In this document: positions 25,394-32,995 of the stretch, in pieces
Position numbering within the stretch: the stretch's first letter is position 1
Layout: each line of letters starts with the position of its first letter
Assembly: GCF_002217475.1 (NCBI RefSeq)
Contig: NZ_MUHH01000036.1
Coordinates: forward strand, 40,081-104,080
From: Flavobacterium tructae
Lineage (GTDB): Bacteria; Bacteroidota; Bacteroidia; Flavobacteriales; Flavobacteriaceae
DNA length: 64,000 nucleotides
Direction: 5' to 3'
Notes under the pieces: generated by a model
Database searches by the model: none
The model's input: the letters and a program-made list of their open reading frames with translations, nothing else
What the model was told of the DNA's origin: nothing
Made by a program: the position numbers and the translations under genes

Positions 25394-25897
25394 TTACTTT
25401 GATTTTTTCTTCTTCTTTAACAAATCCATCTTACCTTCAATTCTTTTCTCTACTTCCCTAATGTTGCATTCAAAAGCAAATTGCAACGTACATAGTTTGG
25501 CTTTTTTAATTTCTTTTAATGCTAATCCAAACTCTTGCTGTGCTTCGTAAAGAATTGCTTTTTTGACAAAAATTTCAGATTTGTTTATACCTTTTACTGT
25601 TAAAGCAAAATCAATTAATTTTTCTGCCTCTTCAAAATCTTCATTCAAAATTAAAGTTTGTACATAATGCGGATATATCTCAAGTGCATGAATATTTATT
25701 GCTAAAGCTTCCTGAAAATACCATTTGGCTTCTTCATAATTCCATAATTGTTCCGCCTGAATCCGTCCATACAAACAGAAAACCATCGTATTCTTAGCAT
25801 CATATGAAAATGCATAATCTAAAGATTCAATCGTTTCTTCTAATGAATAAGGATAACTGTCCAGCGCCTGAAAGAGATATTTATCTATTGTTTTCAT
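25394..25897 (-). CDS. TPR-like helical repeat protein, function unknown
   Basis: A 167-residue soluble protein without signal peptide. It consists of helix pairs of tetratricopeptide type, for example EEAKWYFQEALAINIHALEIYP (written in two parts: EEAKWYFQEALAI and HALEIYP, residues 75-98) and EEAEKLIDFALTV (about 109-121), and ends in a Lys-rich tail. Such proteins bind other proteins. It is 75 bp downstream of prfH on the same strand and could belong to the RNA-repair operon as its last gene, but the gap is larger than those inside the operon. Confidence 0.7.
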   Translation of the reverse strand: MKTIDKYLFQALDSYPYSLEETIESLDYAFSYDAKNTMVFCLYGRIQAEQLWNYEEAKWYFQEALAINIHALEIYPHYVQTLILNEDFEEAEKLIDFALTVKGINKSEIFVKKAILYEAQQEFGLALKEIKKAKLCTLQFAFECNIREVEKRIEGKMDLLKKKKKSK

Positions 25898-25972
25898 TTT
25901 ACGTATCGATATTTATTGTTTTTTGGGTCACATATAATTCGCATATAGTCATTATTTTTTGTGACCAACTTT

Positions 25973-26662
25973 TTAATTATGCTCATTTCGCAAATCTGTT
26001 TTTAACTTCTGACGCGTTCCTTTATAACTCTTCTCTGTTTTATTCTTTTTAAAATCAGTTCCGGTAAAAACTCTGATCGGATTCCCCCGCTGAATGTTCA
26101 GCTGATTTTCCCATTGTTTTCCAACATGATTTTTAAGTTGCTGTAAAGTTTCGTCTTCTAGTTTTTTTAATAATCGTTCTGTTGCCAGTTTTTTATTCTG
26201 ATGCTGCGAACGGCTGTCCATTGCAACAACCGAAATTCCGGTTGGAACGTGAGTTGCTCTGATTGCCGAACTCACCTTGTTTACATGCTGTCCGCCAGCT
26301 CCGGAACTTCGCATGGCCTGATACTGAATGTCACTTTCTAAAAATGATGCATTCTGTTGTGGTTCAATCTCAAAAATGCCAATAAACCAATTTTTACGTT
26401 TGTGCATTTTCCTAAACTGACTTTGACCAATCCATTGAATAGTTCCCGCCCAGGAAGCTACAAATTGAGCGGCATTTTTACCTTTTACTGCAATTGTTGC
26501 CGTTTCAATTGTTCCATTTTCCTGGCCCACTTCTCGCTGAAGCAAAGTCGTTTCTAATTGCTCCTCCTGCGCTTCTTCCAGAACTTTTTTAAGTACCTGA
26601 GCCACTACCCAGGTACATTCTGCCGGTCCCCGACCCGCTGTTATCTGAATTATTTTTTCCAT
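25973..26662 (-). CDS. prfH: Peptide chain release factor-like protein PrfH
   Basis: A 229-residue class I release factor homologue with the catalytic motif RSSGAGGQHVNKVSSAIR (Gly-Gly-Gln at 123-125) but without the codon-reading SPF/PxT domain. The N-terminal GRGPAECTWVVAQVLKKV is typical of PrfH. Published work on enterobacterial PrfH showed that it releases the peptide from ribosomes whose 16S rRNA is cut in the decoding centre, after which the partner RtcB ligates the break. Here it is the last gene of a four-gene run, its start overlapping the stop of the zinc-ribbon gene by 13 bp, and rtcB is two genes upstream. This is strong context evidence for the same job. Confidence 0.92.
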   Translation of the reverse strand: MEKIIQITAGRGPAECTWVVAQVLKKVLEEAQEEQLETTLLQREVGQENGTIETATIAVKGKNAAQFVASWAGTIQWIGQSQFRKMHKRKNWFIGIFEIEPQQNASFLESDIQYQAMRSSGAGGQHVNKVSSAIRATHVPTGISVVAMDSRSQHQNKKLATERLLKKLEDETLQQLKNHVGKQWENQLNIQRGNPIRVFTGTDFKKNKTEKSYKGTRQKLKTDLRNEHN

Positions 26663-27261
26663 TTTTCTATTATCTTAAGAAGCTTTTCTCTGTTTTTAGC
26701 TTCCTTTACAAATTTTGGAAGTCTTGAAACCATAGTGCTGTTACCGCTTCCATTATTATTTCTTTCTCTTAATTCCGCTTCAATGTATCTTCCTAAATAA
26801 TCAATGTGCTGCTGGTTATAAGCCCAAAAAACAGCTGTTCCCACTTCTTTTTGAAACCAAAGCGGCAAATTGTAATAATACTCTTTAACTAAGCCGTCAT
26901 CCCTTTTTGAATTCTTCAAAACCTTTTCCACTTTTGGTTTCCATTCTTCCTGAAAATTACAATACGGACATCTTGTTTTATATACTTTCGGTTTATCTTT
27001 TAAGGGTTGTGATTTAAATTCATATCTCTCATAACATTGATTACAATGTGCTTTGCCATAAGCAATGTATTGATAAACGGGGCTATCAAGTTTAAGAAAG
27101 CAATCTTTACATTCAAAAACTTTAGTGCAACAATGCCCGCACTCACATCCTTCTGAAAGTTTACTCTTTACCTTAGCTTTAGAATCACATTTCGGACACC
27201 TTACTAAAATCTCGTTTATAAAACTTTCTAAAAACTTATTCTCATCCTGAAATCTTTTCAT
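26650..27261 (-). CDS. Multi-zinc-ribbon protein of the RtcB-PrfH operon, uncharacterised
   Basis: A 203-residue protein; the ATG at 27259-27261 is used because it follows the rtcB stop by 13 bp, whereas an upstream start would lie well inside rtcB. The first 110 residues carry 12 Cys as CPKC, CECGHCC, CKDC, CNQC and CPYC, enough for three zinc ribbons. The C-terminal part reads LWFQKEVGTAVFWAYN, HIDYLGRYIEAELRER and SRLPKFVKEAKNREKLL, a pattern I recall from widespread hypothetical proteins with zinc ribbons in other contexts. It could bind rRNA or the damaged ribosome, or act as a scaffold between RtcB and PrfH. This is inferred only from the operon and from the domains. Confidence 0.8.
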   Translation of the reverse strand: MKRFQDENKFLESFINEILVRCPKCDSKAKVKSKLSEGCECGHCCTKVFECKDCFLKLDSPVYQYIAYGKAHCNQCYERYEFKSQPLKDKPKVYKTRCPYCNFQEEWKPKVEKVLKNSKRDDGLVKEYYYNLPLWFQKEVGTAVFWAYNQQHIDYLGRYIEAELRERNNNGSGNSTMVSRLPKFVKEAKNREKLLKIIEKWKK

Positions 27262-27274
27262 AATCTTTGTTTTT

Positions 27275-28666
27275 TTATCGGTCCATTCTAACAATCTTTG
27301 GAGTGAAAGTTCCCAGAACTTCAACCAAATCACTTTGATTTGACATCACTTTAGTAATGTCCTTGTATGCCATAGGTGCTTCATCAATATTCCCTCCAAT
27401 CAAGGTAACCTCATTCGCTTTTAGTACCTTTTTAATTTCACTTTGCGTAAAAGTACTTTTACACTTTGCTCTCGAAAATAAACGTCCGGCACCGTGAGAC
27501 GCAGAGTTTAAACTCTCAGCATTACCTTTACCCTTCACGATATAACCTGGAGCGGTCATCGATCCGGGAATAATTCCTAATTGCCCTTCTCCGGCAGGTG
27601 TTGCACCTTTCCTGTGTACAATACATTCCTGACCGTTTACCATTTCTTTCCAGGCAAAATTGTGATGGTTTTCAATCGTGACCACTACCCTTTTCCCAAT
27701 AGCTTTGGCAATTCGTCTGTGAATATCATCGTGACAGGCTTTTGCATATTCACCGGCTAAATTCATAGCAAGCCAATATTCCTGTCCATCATGCGTATTC
27801 AAATCCAACCAGGCTAAATGCTGCACATTTTTTGGTAACGGACACTGTTTTGTCGCCAAATAGGTATAATGTTTCGCAATATTTGCTCCTAACCCTCGAG
27901 ATCCACTATGCGATAAAACTGCGAAATACTCCCCTTTTTCAAGCTTCCACTCATTTTCAGGATTTTCAATTTTAGCAATTCCGAATTCTACAAAATGATT
28001 TCCTCCTCCGGAACTTCCCAACTGCTTATACGCCTTCGGTAAAAGATTTTTCAATAATGGAATATCCTGAAATTCGCTTTTGTAAAAAACATCATGATCC
28101 ACTCTTGAAGCATGAGTTTCATACATTCCAAATTTGGTATTGTCCTTCAAAATAGTTTCTAATTGATGTTCTTTGCCTTTAAAATGAGAAGCTGGCAAGT
28201 CAAAAATCGAAAGACTCATTCGACATCCAATATCCACTCCAACTCCATACGGAATTACGGCATTATCTGTTGCCAAAACTCCTCCAATGGGCAATCCATA
28301 GCCCGAATGCGCGTCCGGCATTAAAGCACCTGCAACTGAAATTGGCAATTTTAATGAATCATACAATTGATATTTCGCCTGTTCATCAATCTCATTTTCG
28401 CCAAAAATTTTGAAGGGAGCTCTTGTTGTTTTCAACTGATGCATTCTTACCTGCACCGGATTTATTAAACCTTCAGCCACCTTGCCCCAAGTACCATTTC
28501 CTTCGTACTTTTCGGGATTCAGCAGAACATCTTTCGCTTCGGTTAGAATAGATTCTTTTTTCTCTCTTTTTCTATATCTGTTTATCTGCCCTAAGGCAAT
28601 ATTTATTGAATTGTTTTTTGGAAACCCCAATTTAATCAGGTCTTTTCCGGATAATTTATTTCCCAT
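27275..28666 (-). CDS. rtcB: RNA 3'-phosphate (2',3'-cyclic phosphate) / 5'-OH ligase RtcB, RtcB2-type
   Basis: It joins RNA 2',3'-cyclic phosphate and 5'-OH ends with GTP and manganese. The 463-residue protein has all metal ligands: DIGC (Asp145, Cys148), GGGNHFVEFG (His224), LSHSGSRG (His253) and ENHHNF (His334). The guanylate-accepting His is in SASHGAGRLFSR at about 391. Unlike E. coli RtcB (408 residues), it has an N-terminal extension of about 90 residues, as in the RtcB2 forms linked to PrfH. The neighbours are an unknown basic protein 3 bp upstream, and the zinc-ribbon and PrfH genes downstream; no archease or RtcR gene is near. It probably reseals nicked 16S rRNA. Confidence 0.95.
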   Translation of the reverse strand: MGNKLSGKDLIKLGFPKNNSINIALGQINRYRKREKKESILTEAKDVLLNPEKYEGNGTWGKVAEGLINPVQVRMHQLKTTRAPFKIFGENEIDEQAKYQLYDSLKLPISVAGALMPDAHSGYGLPIGGVLATDNAVIPYGVGVDIGCRMSLSIFDLPASHFKGKEHQLETILKDNTKFGMYETHASRVDHDVFYKSEFQDIPLLKNLLPKAYKQLGSSGGGNHFVEFGIAKIENPENEWKLEKGEYFAVLSHSGSRGLGANIAKHYTYLATKQCPLPKNVQHLAWLDLNTHDGQEYWLAMNLAGEYAKACHDDIHRRIAKAIGKRVVVTIENHHNFAWKEMVNGQECIVHRKGATPAGEGQLGIIPGSMTAPGYIVKGKGNAESLNSASHGAGRLFSRAKCKSTFTQSEIKKVLKANEVTLIGGNIDEAPMAYKDITKVMSNQSDLVEVLGTFTPKIVRMDR

Positions 28667-28669
28667 GAT

Positions 28670-29416
28670 TTAGATCATTTCGTCTACATACTGCTGATAC
28701 AATGCCTGTAGACTTTTATTTTTAATTGGACTTATCTCTTTTGGATTCTCTTTTTCGTAGTAACTCCATTTATGAGAAGAGCCATTTATTAATCTGTTTA
28801 TTTTATATCTCAGATGATTGTTTACAATATAATTGTCTATAAACTGAATTTGACTTTCCAAATCAGAATCAACCATTTTGGCATGTGTTATCGTATAAGG
28901 ACTAACACGCAGTACATATCGCCAGGGCTCATTGAATACATAGTGAATTTTGTATCGTTTACAATTGCTGCACCAGCGTTCTCTTTTATAAAAATGTACT
29001 TTTTCTTTTTCGGTTAATTCGAGTTTTGAACTTTTCCATTCCCATTCTGAAAATTCTTTTACAGTTTGGATATTTTCTACATACACATGCTTTCTTTTTC
29101 TCTTTTTCTTTCTTTTAAAAGATTTTTCAGGAGAAAACTGCCATGTATTTATTTTTTCCAATAATTCTGTGTAAAATGAAGCTTCACTTGATCTGGCGAC
29201 ATCATCTCTTAATTTAAAATTACGCTGCCATCCTTTCTGATAAGGAACTTCTAAAGCTACCAATGGTAAATTTCTACGCTTTTTCCAAAGGTCAACTTCA
29301 AGTTTTCTTAACTCAATTAATTGTTTTTCAAAATCTTCTTTAATTAATCGTCTTTTCTTTCTTTTACTTTTAAAACGAGCACATAAAGCATACTCATCTA
29401 CCGTATAATTTTCCAT
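28670..29416 (-). CDS. Very basic protein heading the RtcB-PrfH operon, unknown
   Basis: A 248-residue protein (start ATG at 29414-29416; another ATG 18 bp upstream is possible). It has two striking Lys/Arg tracts, FKSKRKKRRLIKEDF near the N-terminus and FKRKKKRKRKHVYVE near residue 105, and one Cys pair in RWCSNCKRYKIHYVF near 145. The C-terminal third is less basic and helical (ESQIQFIDNYIVNNHLRYKINRL is such a stretch, in two parts). No catalytic motif was seen. Its stop is 3 bp before the rtcB ATG, so they are surely cotranscribed. It looks like an RNA- or ribosome-binding protein and may recognise damaged 30S subunits; that is inference. I do not recognise the family. Confidence 0.75.
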   Translation of the reverse strand: MENYTVDEYALCARFKSKRKKRRLIKEDFEKQLIELRKLEVDLWKKRRNLPLVALEVPYQKGWQRNFKLRDDVARSSEASFYTELLEKINTWQFSPEKSFKRKKKRKRKHVYVENIQTVKEFSEWEWKSSKLELTEKEKVHFYKRERWCSNCKRYKIHYVFNEPWRYVLRVSPYTITHAKMVDSDLESQIQFIDNYIVNNHLRYKINRLINGSSHKWSYYEKENPKEISPIKNKSLQALYQQYVDEMI

Positions 29417-29462
29417 AAAAAAATTATAGTGCATTAAATTAACAGCCCAGTAGGCTTAGCAT

Positions 29463-29481
29463 TTTATCCTTGAAGGATAAA
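29463..29481. promoter_or_regulatory. Perfect palindrome upstream of the RNA-repair operon
   Basis: TTTATCCTTgAAGGATAAA is symmetric over 19 bp, centred 57 bp before the ATG of the first gene and downstream of the leader terminator. It may be an operator or a small RNA hairpin. Confidence 0.4.
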
Positions 29482-29520
29482 TAAAATCGATTTTTCGGGA
29501 AAATTTGAAGTGTCTAGAAT

Positions 29521-29556
29521 AAAAAAAAGCCCGAAACTAAATGTCTTCGGGCTTTT
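29521..29556 (-). terminator. Terminator of the leader unit ahead of the RNA-repair operon
   Basis: On the minus strand AAAAGCCCGAA, a 10-nt loop and TTCGGGCTTTT form an 11-bp stem, followed by a run of T (plus-strand A at 29521-29528). It follows the 27-codon ORF by 20 nt and lies about 105 bp before the operon's first ATG, the position expected for an attenuator. Confidence 0.75.
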
Positions 29557-29576
29557 ATATATCTAAAAATATATTT

Positions 29577-29660
29577 CTAAGATTGAAATAAGCCACGAAG
29601 AAGCACTGCACCAAAATTGTTTGATGTGAAGCTCTGAGATGTCGATGTAAATACAAACAT
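29577..29660 (-). CDS. Possible 27-residue leader peptide ahead of the RNA-repair operon
   Basis: ATG at 29658-29660 opens 27 codons, starting MFVFTSTSQS and ending LLRGLFQS, closed by TAG at 29577-29579. It is preceded by a promoter-like pair and followed by a terminator hairpin, then by the operon itself. Seven Ser, six Phe and the general composition are protein-like but match nothing I know. It could be a leader peptide that senses ribosome function, a free small protein, or part of a small RNA. Confidence 0.4.
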   Translation of the reverse strand: MFVFTSTSQSFTSNNFGAVLLRGLFQS

Positions 29661-29700
29661 TTTTTCTTCGTTTTTAAAGGGTTATTATTTTTTTCGTCTG

Positions 29701-29733
29701 CAAATATTCAGAATACTTTTTCGATTTTCCAAA
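29701..29733 (-). promoter_or_regulatory. Promoter of the leader unit
   Basis: On the minus strand TTTG (29733-29730), a 21-nt spacer and AATATTTG (29708-29701) match the -33/-7 consensus with one mismatch in the -7 element. No equally good promoter was found between the leader terminator and the first operon gene. The adjoining stretch 29740-29860 shows nothing else. Confidence 0.5.
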
Positions 29734-29863
29734 TTTATTTTAAGAAAAATCAGTACAAAAAATTTATTCATATTATTCTTAAAGCCAAAAAAAAGACTAC
29801 AGAACTCAAAATCAAAAAGATAGAAATCGTATTTTAAGAATATTTTTCTTGATATTTTTTTAC

Positions 29864-29963
29864 TTAACCGCAAAGAATGCAAAGGAAAAAACGCAAAGTT
29901 CGCGAAGCTTTGAGGTGAACTCTTTGCGAACTTTGCGAAAATCGTTGCGTGCCTCGCGGTTAA
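29864..29963. repeat. 100-bp palindromic intergenic repeat
   Basis: The outer arms TTAACCGC (29864-29871) and GCGGTTAA (29956-29963) frame repeated words GCAAAG, CGCAAAG and CTTTGCG, with GCAAAGTTCGC / GCGAACTTTGC as an inner 11-bp pairing. The same wording is, as far as I recall, dispersed in Flavobacterium and related genomes. No coding content; it may form a long RNA hairpin. Confidence 0.7.
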
Positions 29964-29973
29964 AATTCTGCAT

Positions 29974-29999
29974 AAAAAAAGTCCTGATTTCTCAGGACT
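29974..29999 (-). terminator. Terminator of the RprX/RprY-like operon
   Basis: On the minus strand AGTCCTGA, a 4-nt loop and TCAGGACT form an 8-bp stem followed by seven T. It lies 31 bp after the stop of the response regulator gene. Confidence 0.8.
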
Positions 30000-30030
30000 C
30001 TAATATTTTTTTGTTTGGTTATGTTTTTTG

Positions 30031-30747
30031 TTATTCTGTAACTTTGCTTTTAACAACAAGTCTGAAACCTTCACCGTGAATGTTTAGAATTTCAACATCT
30101 TCGTCAGCTTTTAAGTATTTTCTAAGTTTAGCAATGTAAACGTCCATACTTCTGGATGTAAAATAGTTATCGTCTCTCCAGATTTTAGTTAAAGCTAATT
30201 CTCTTGGCATTAAATCATTTTCATGAAGAATCAACATTTTAAGCAATTCGTTCTCTTTTGGAGACAATTTAATTGGCTCTTCGTCCTGAAAAGTCAGGAA
30301 TCTTAGTTTTGAATTTAAATGGAATTTACCAATATTGAATTCGAACTGTACCTGCTCTGCTTTTGTATCAGCAGATTTTCTTTGAATAATTGCTTTTATT
30401 TTCATCAATAAAACCTCAGAATCAAAAGGCTTATTCAAATAATCATCAGCACCAGCTTTGTATCCTTTTAATACATCTTCTTTCATAGACTTAGCTGTTA
30501 AGAAGATAATTGGCACTTCGCTGTTCTTTTCTCTAATCTCCTTGGCTAAAGTATAACCATCTTTATAAGGCATCATCACATCAAGAATACATAAATCATA
30601 TACATCTTTCTTGAATTTTTCGAAACCTTCCATACCGTTTTTAGCTAAAGTAACTTCAAAGTCATTTAACATTAGATAATCTTTAAGAACTGCCCCAAAA
30701 TTAAGGTCATCTTCTACTAAAAGTATTCTTTTGTTATTATTTTCCAT
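30031..30747 (-). CDS. OmpR-type response regulator (RprY-like)
   Basis: A 238-residue regulator. The receiver has the acidic patch EDD (12-14), phospho-acceptor Asp56 in LCILDVMMPYKDGYTL and conserved Lys near 106 (DDYLNKPFDSE). A winged-helix DNA-binding domain follows (about 135-235), with SPKENELLKMLILHEND and SRSMDVYIAKLRKYLK. It lies 3 bp downstream of its kinase gene. The pair resembles RprX/RprY of Bacteroides, for which stress and export-related target genes have been described; the targets here are unknown. Confidence 0.92.
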   Translation of the reverse strand: MENNNKRILLVEDDLNFGAVLKDYLMLNDFEVTLAKNGMEGFEKFKKDVYDLCILDVMMPYKDGYTLAKEIREKNSEVPIIFLTAKSMKEDVLKGYKAGADDYLNKPFDSEVLLMKIKAIIQRKSADTKAEQVQFEFNIGKFHLNSKLRFLTFQDEEPIKLSPKENELLKMLILHENDLMPRELALTKIWRDDNYFTSRSMDVYIAKLRKYLKADEDVEILNIHGEGFRLVVKSKVTE

Positions 30748-30750
30748 ATT

Positions 30751-32337
30751 TTAATTTATTAATGGTATTTTTATTATAAAGGTGCTACCTTTTCCTTTCT
30801 CGCTTTCAACATATACTTGACCGTTATGGTCCTCTACTATTCTTTTCACATAAGCCAGACCTAGCCCGTGTCCTTTTACATTATGTAAATCTCCTGTATG
30901 TTCTCTGTAAAATTTCTCAAAAACTCGTTTTTGAGCTACCTTACTCATACCAAGACCGTTATCTTTTACTTTTATCAGAATCATGTCTTTGACATTTTCT
31001 GTAAAAATTTCTATTTCAGGCGTACCCGGAGAATATTTTATGGCATTCTCCAAAATATTAACCAACACATTTGTAAAATGCACTTCGTTTATCAGACAGG
31101 TTGTTCTCGCTGCATTAAAATGTTTGGCTACACTTCCTCCTCTGTCTTCTAAAATTAAATTTACATGTTCAATTGCATCATCAATGATATCATGAATAGC
31201 AGTTGGTTCTTTTGTAATATCCAGTTCTCTCTTTTCCAGTTTAGAAATACGAAGCACGTTTTCTACCTGAGCATGCATTCTTTTATTTTCATCCCGGATC
31301 ATTTGAAGATAACGATACACTTTTTCTTTATCTTCAATTATCTTAGGATTTTTAATAGCATCTAATGCCAGATTAATTGTCGCTATCGGCGTTTTAAACT
31401 CGTGCGTCATGTTATTTATAAAATCGGTCTTGATTTCAGAAATATGTTTTTGACGTAACAATTGATTTAGTGCACTGGTATAAGCAACTATAATAATTAA
31501 TGTAAAAATTATTGACAGTATCGTAATACTTAATAATTCTGACAATAAGAATTTCTTTTTATGCGGAAATGTAATAAACAATTCATATTTACTATTTCCT
31601 TCATTATCTGTATAAATTGGCACGTGGTAACTTGCGTCTTTATCGTAATGAAATCCATCCGATCTTACTTTCGTCGCAAGACCATTGTTGAGAACTCCGT
31701 ATTCAAATTTGGTTTTTACACCATATTCTTCCAGTTCTTTCTTTAAGAGTTTTTGAAGTTTATCCTTTGTAATTCTACCTTCTATAGGCGTCAAAGAAGC
31801 AACGTCTTTGTACTGAATTTGCTGTTGAACTTTATTTAAAATATCTAGACTTCCAGATTTTTCGATTTTTAAATCAGGTATAATACTTTGTCCTAAAGCA
31901 TTATTGTCAATATTATTGTTATTGTTGTATACTTCTGTAACTCTTTTTGAACTAAAGTTTTTAAATCTTTCGCTGCTAAATTTTTTATTAAAAATCGAGC
32001 CGCTAATATCATAATCTTCAGATGTAAGCGTATTAGAATAAACTATTGTTTTGTTTGTTTTTGCGTTTCTTTGAATGTAAAAAACCTGAAGTAAGTCTTC
32101 TTTTTTAGGTGTTTTACCGGTACTGTCTTTAATGCGGTTGTATTTATCGTAAAAACTGTATTCTTCCTGCTGCTCCAATTTATCAGCAACATTTCCAATT
32201 ACCTGAGTAACATGATATTTAAACTGCTCATCGTTATTTTTGAACGAAGAATTAAACCAGTATACCTGCACCAAAATTATCCCTATTAAGGACAAGCTCA
32301 TCAATAAAACAAGTAATCTAAAAAATAATTTATTCAT
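30751..32337 (-). CDS. Two-TM sensor histidine kinase (RprX-like)
   Basis: A 528-residue inner-membrane kinase. One TM helix lies at about residues 8-28 and the other at 264-288, with a periplasmic sensor domain of about 235 residues between them. The dimerisation box is FINNMTHEFKTPIATINLALD (in two parts, His312 being the phospho-acceptor), followed by N-box NVLVNILENAIKYSP near residue 432 and G-boxes VKDNGLGMS and GHGLGLAYVKRI. The signal is unknown. The gene is the first of the pair and its stop is 3 bp before the regulator's ATG. Confidence 0.93.
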   Translation of the reverse strand: MNKLFFRLLVLLMSLSLIGIILVQVYWFNSSFKNNDEQFKYHVTQVIGNVADKLEQQEEYSFYDKYNRIKDSTGKTPKKEDLLQVFYIQRNAKTNKTIVYSNTLTSEDYDISGSIFNKKFSSERFKNFSSKRVTEVYNNNNNIDNNALGQSIIPDLKIEKSGSLDILNKVQQQIQYKDVASLTPIEGRITKDKLQKLLKKELEEYGVKTKFEYGVLNNGLATKVRSDGFHYDKDASYHVPIYTDNEGNSKYELFITFPHKKKFLLSELLSITILSIIFTLIIIVAYTSALNQLLRQKHISEIKTDFINNMTHEFKTPIATINLALDAIKNPKIIEDKEKVYRYLQMIRDENKRMHAQVENVLRISKLEKRELDITKEPTAIHDIIDDAIEHVNLILEDRGGSVAKHFNAARTTCLINEVHFTNVLVNILENAIKYSPGTPEIEIFTENVKDMILIKVKDNGLGMSKVAQKRVFEKFYREHTGDLHNVKGHGLGLAYVKRIVEDHNGQVYVESEKGKGSTFIIKIPLIN

Positions 32338-32396
32338 CGAAACAAAATTAATATTTTAACAATATACTAAATAATACATTAACCAAATATTAACAT

Positions 32397-32993
32397 TTAA
32401 GACTGATTTTGTTTTATATTTAAAATTTTAAGAATTTTAACAACTTCTTCTCTAGCAATTTTAAGATTACTGTTATTAATAACAAAATTGCTTAAAGAAA
32501 TTCGTTTTTCATCATCCCACTGCATTTTCATTCGACTTAAAACTTGCTCTCGTGTGGTTTTATCACGCTTAACAACTCTTTCAATTCTCATCTCTTCGGG
32601 AGCTGTAACGGTTACTATAACATCACAATCTTTATAACGGCCGCTTTCAAACAAAATTGCAGCTTCGTAAATTACATAGTGGTATTTTTTGTTTTTCAAC
32701 AACCAAAGCTCGAAGTCTTCTTTAACTGCCGGATGTACAATTGCATTTAATGTTGCCAGTTTATCGGCGTCATTAAAAACAATCTCGGCTAATTTAGCTC
32801 TGTTTAAAACATCATTTTCAAAGAGCGAGTCTCCAAAAGCAAGTTTAATTTGTTTCACAATCTTTTCAGACTGCATTACTTTTTTGGCTTCATCATCGGC
32901 GATATATAAGGGCACCCCCATTTCTGCAAAGTAGTTTGCGATAGTGGTTTTTCCGCTTCCTATTCCGCCTGTCAGGCCAATAATTTTAGCCAT
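32397..32993 (-). CDS. coaE: Dephospho-CoA kinase
   Basis: The last step of coenzyme A synthesis, phosphorylation of the ribose 3'-OH. The 198-residue protein begins with the P-loop IIGLTGGIGSGKTTIANYF (3-21), then ADDEAKKVM near residue 33, and VTAPEEMRIERVVKRD near 128 is the lid. It begins 2 bp after the stop of the glycosyltransferase gene; the other CoA gene in the window, coaBC, is in a different operon. Confidence 0.95.
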   Translation of the reverse strand: MAKIIGLTGGIGSGKTTIANYFAEMGVPLYIADDEAKKVMQSEKIVKQIKLAFGDSLFENDVLNRAKLAEIVFNDADKLATLNAIVHPAVKEDFELWLLKNKKYHYVIYEAAILFESGRYKDCDVIVTVTAPEEMRIERVVKRDKTTREQVLSRMKMQWDDEKRISLSNFVINNSNLKIAREEVVKILKILNIKQNQS

Positions 32994-32995
32994 AC

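Noticed and set aside
29436..29455. Small stem AGCC/GGCT near the operon start as an RNA regulator
   Set aside because: Only four pairs; too weak to claim.
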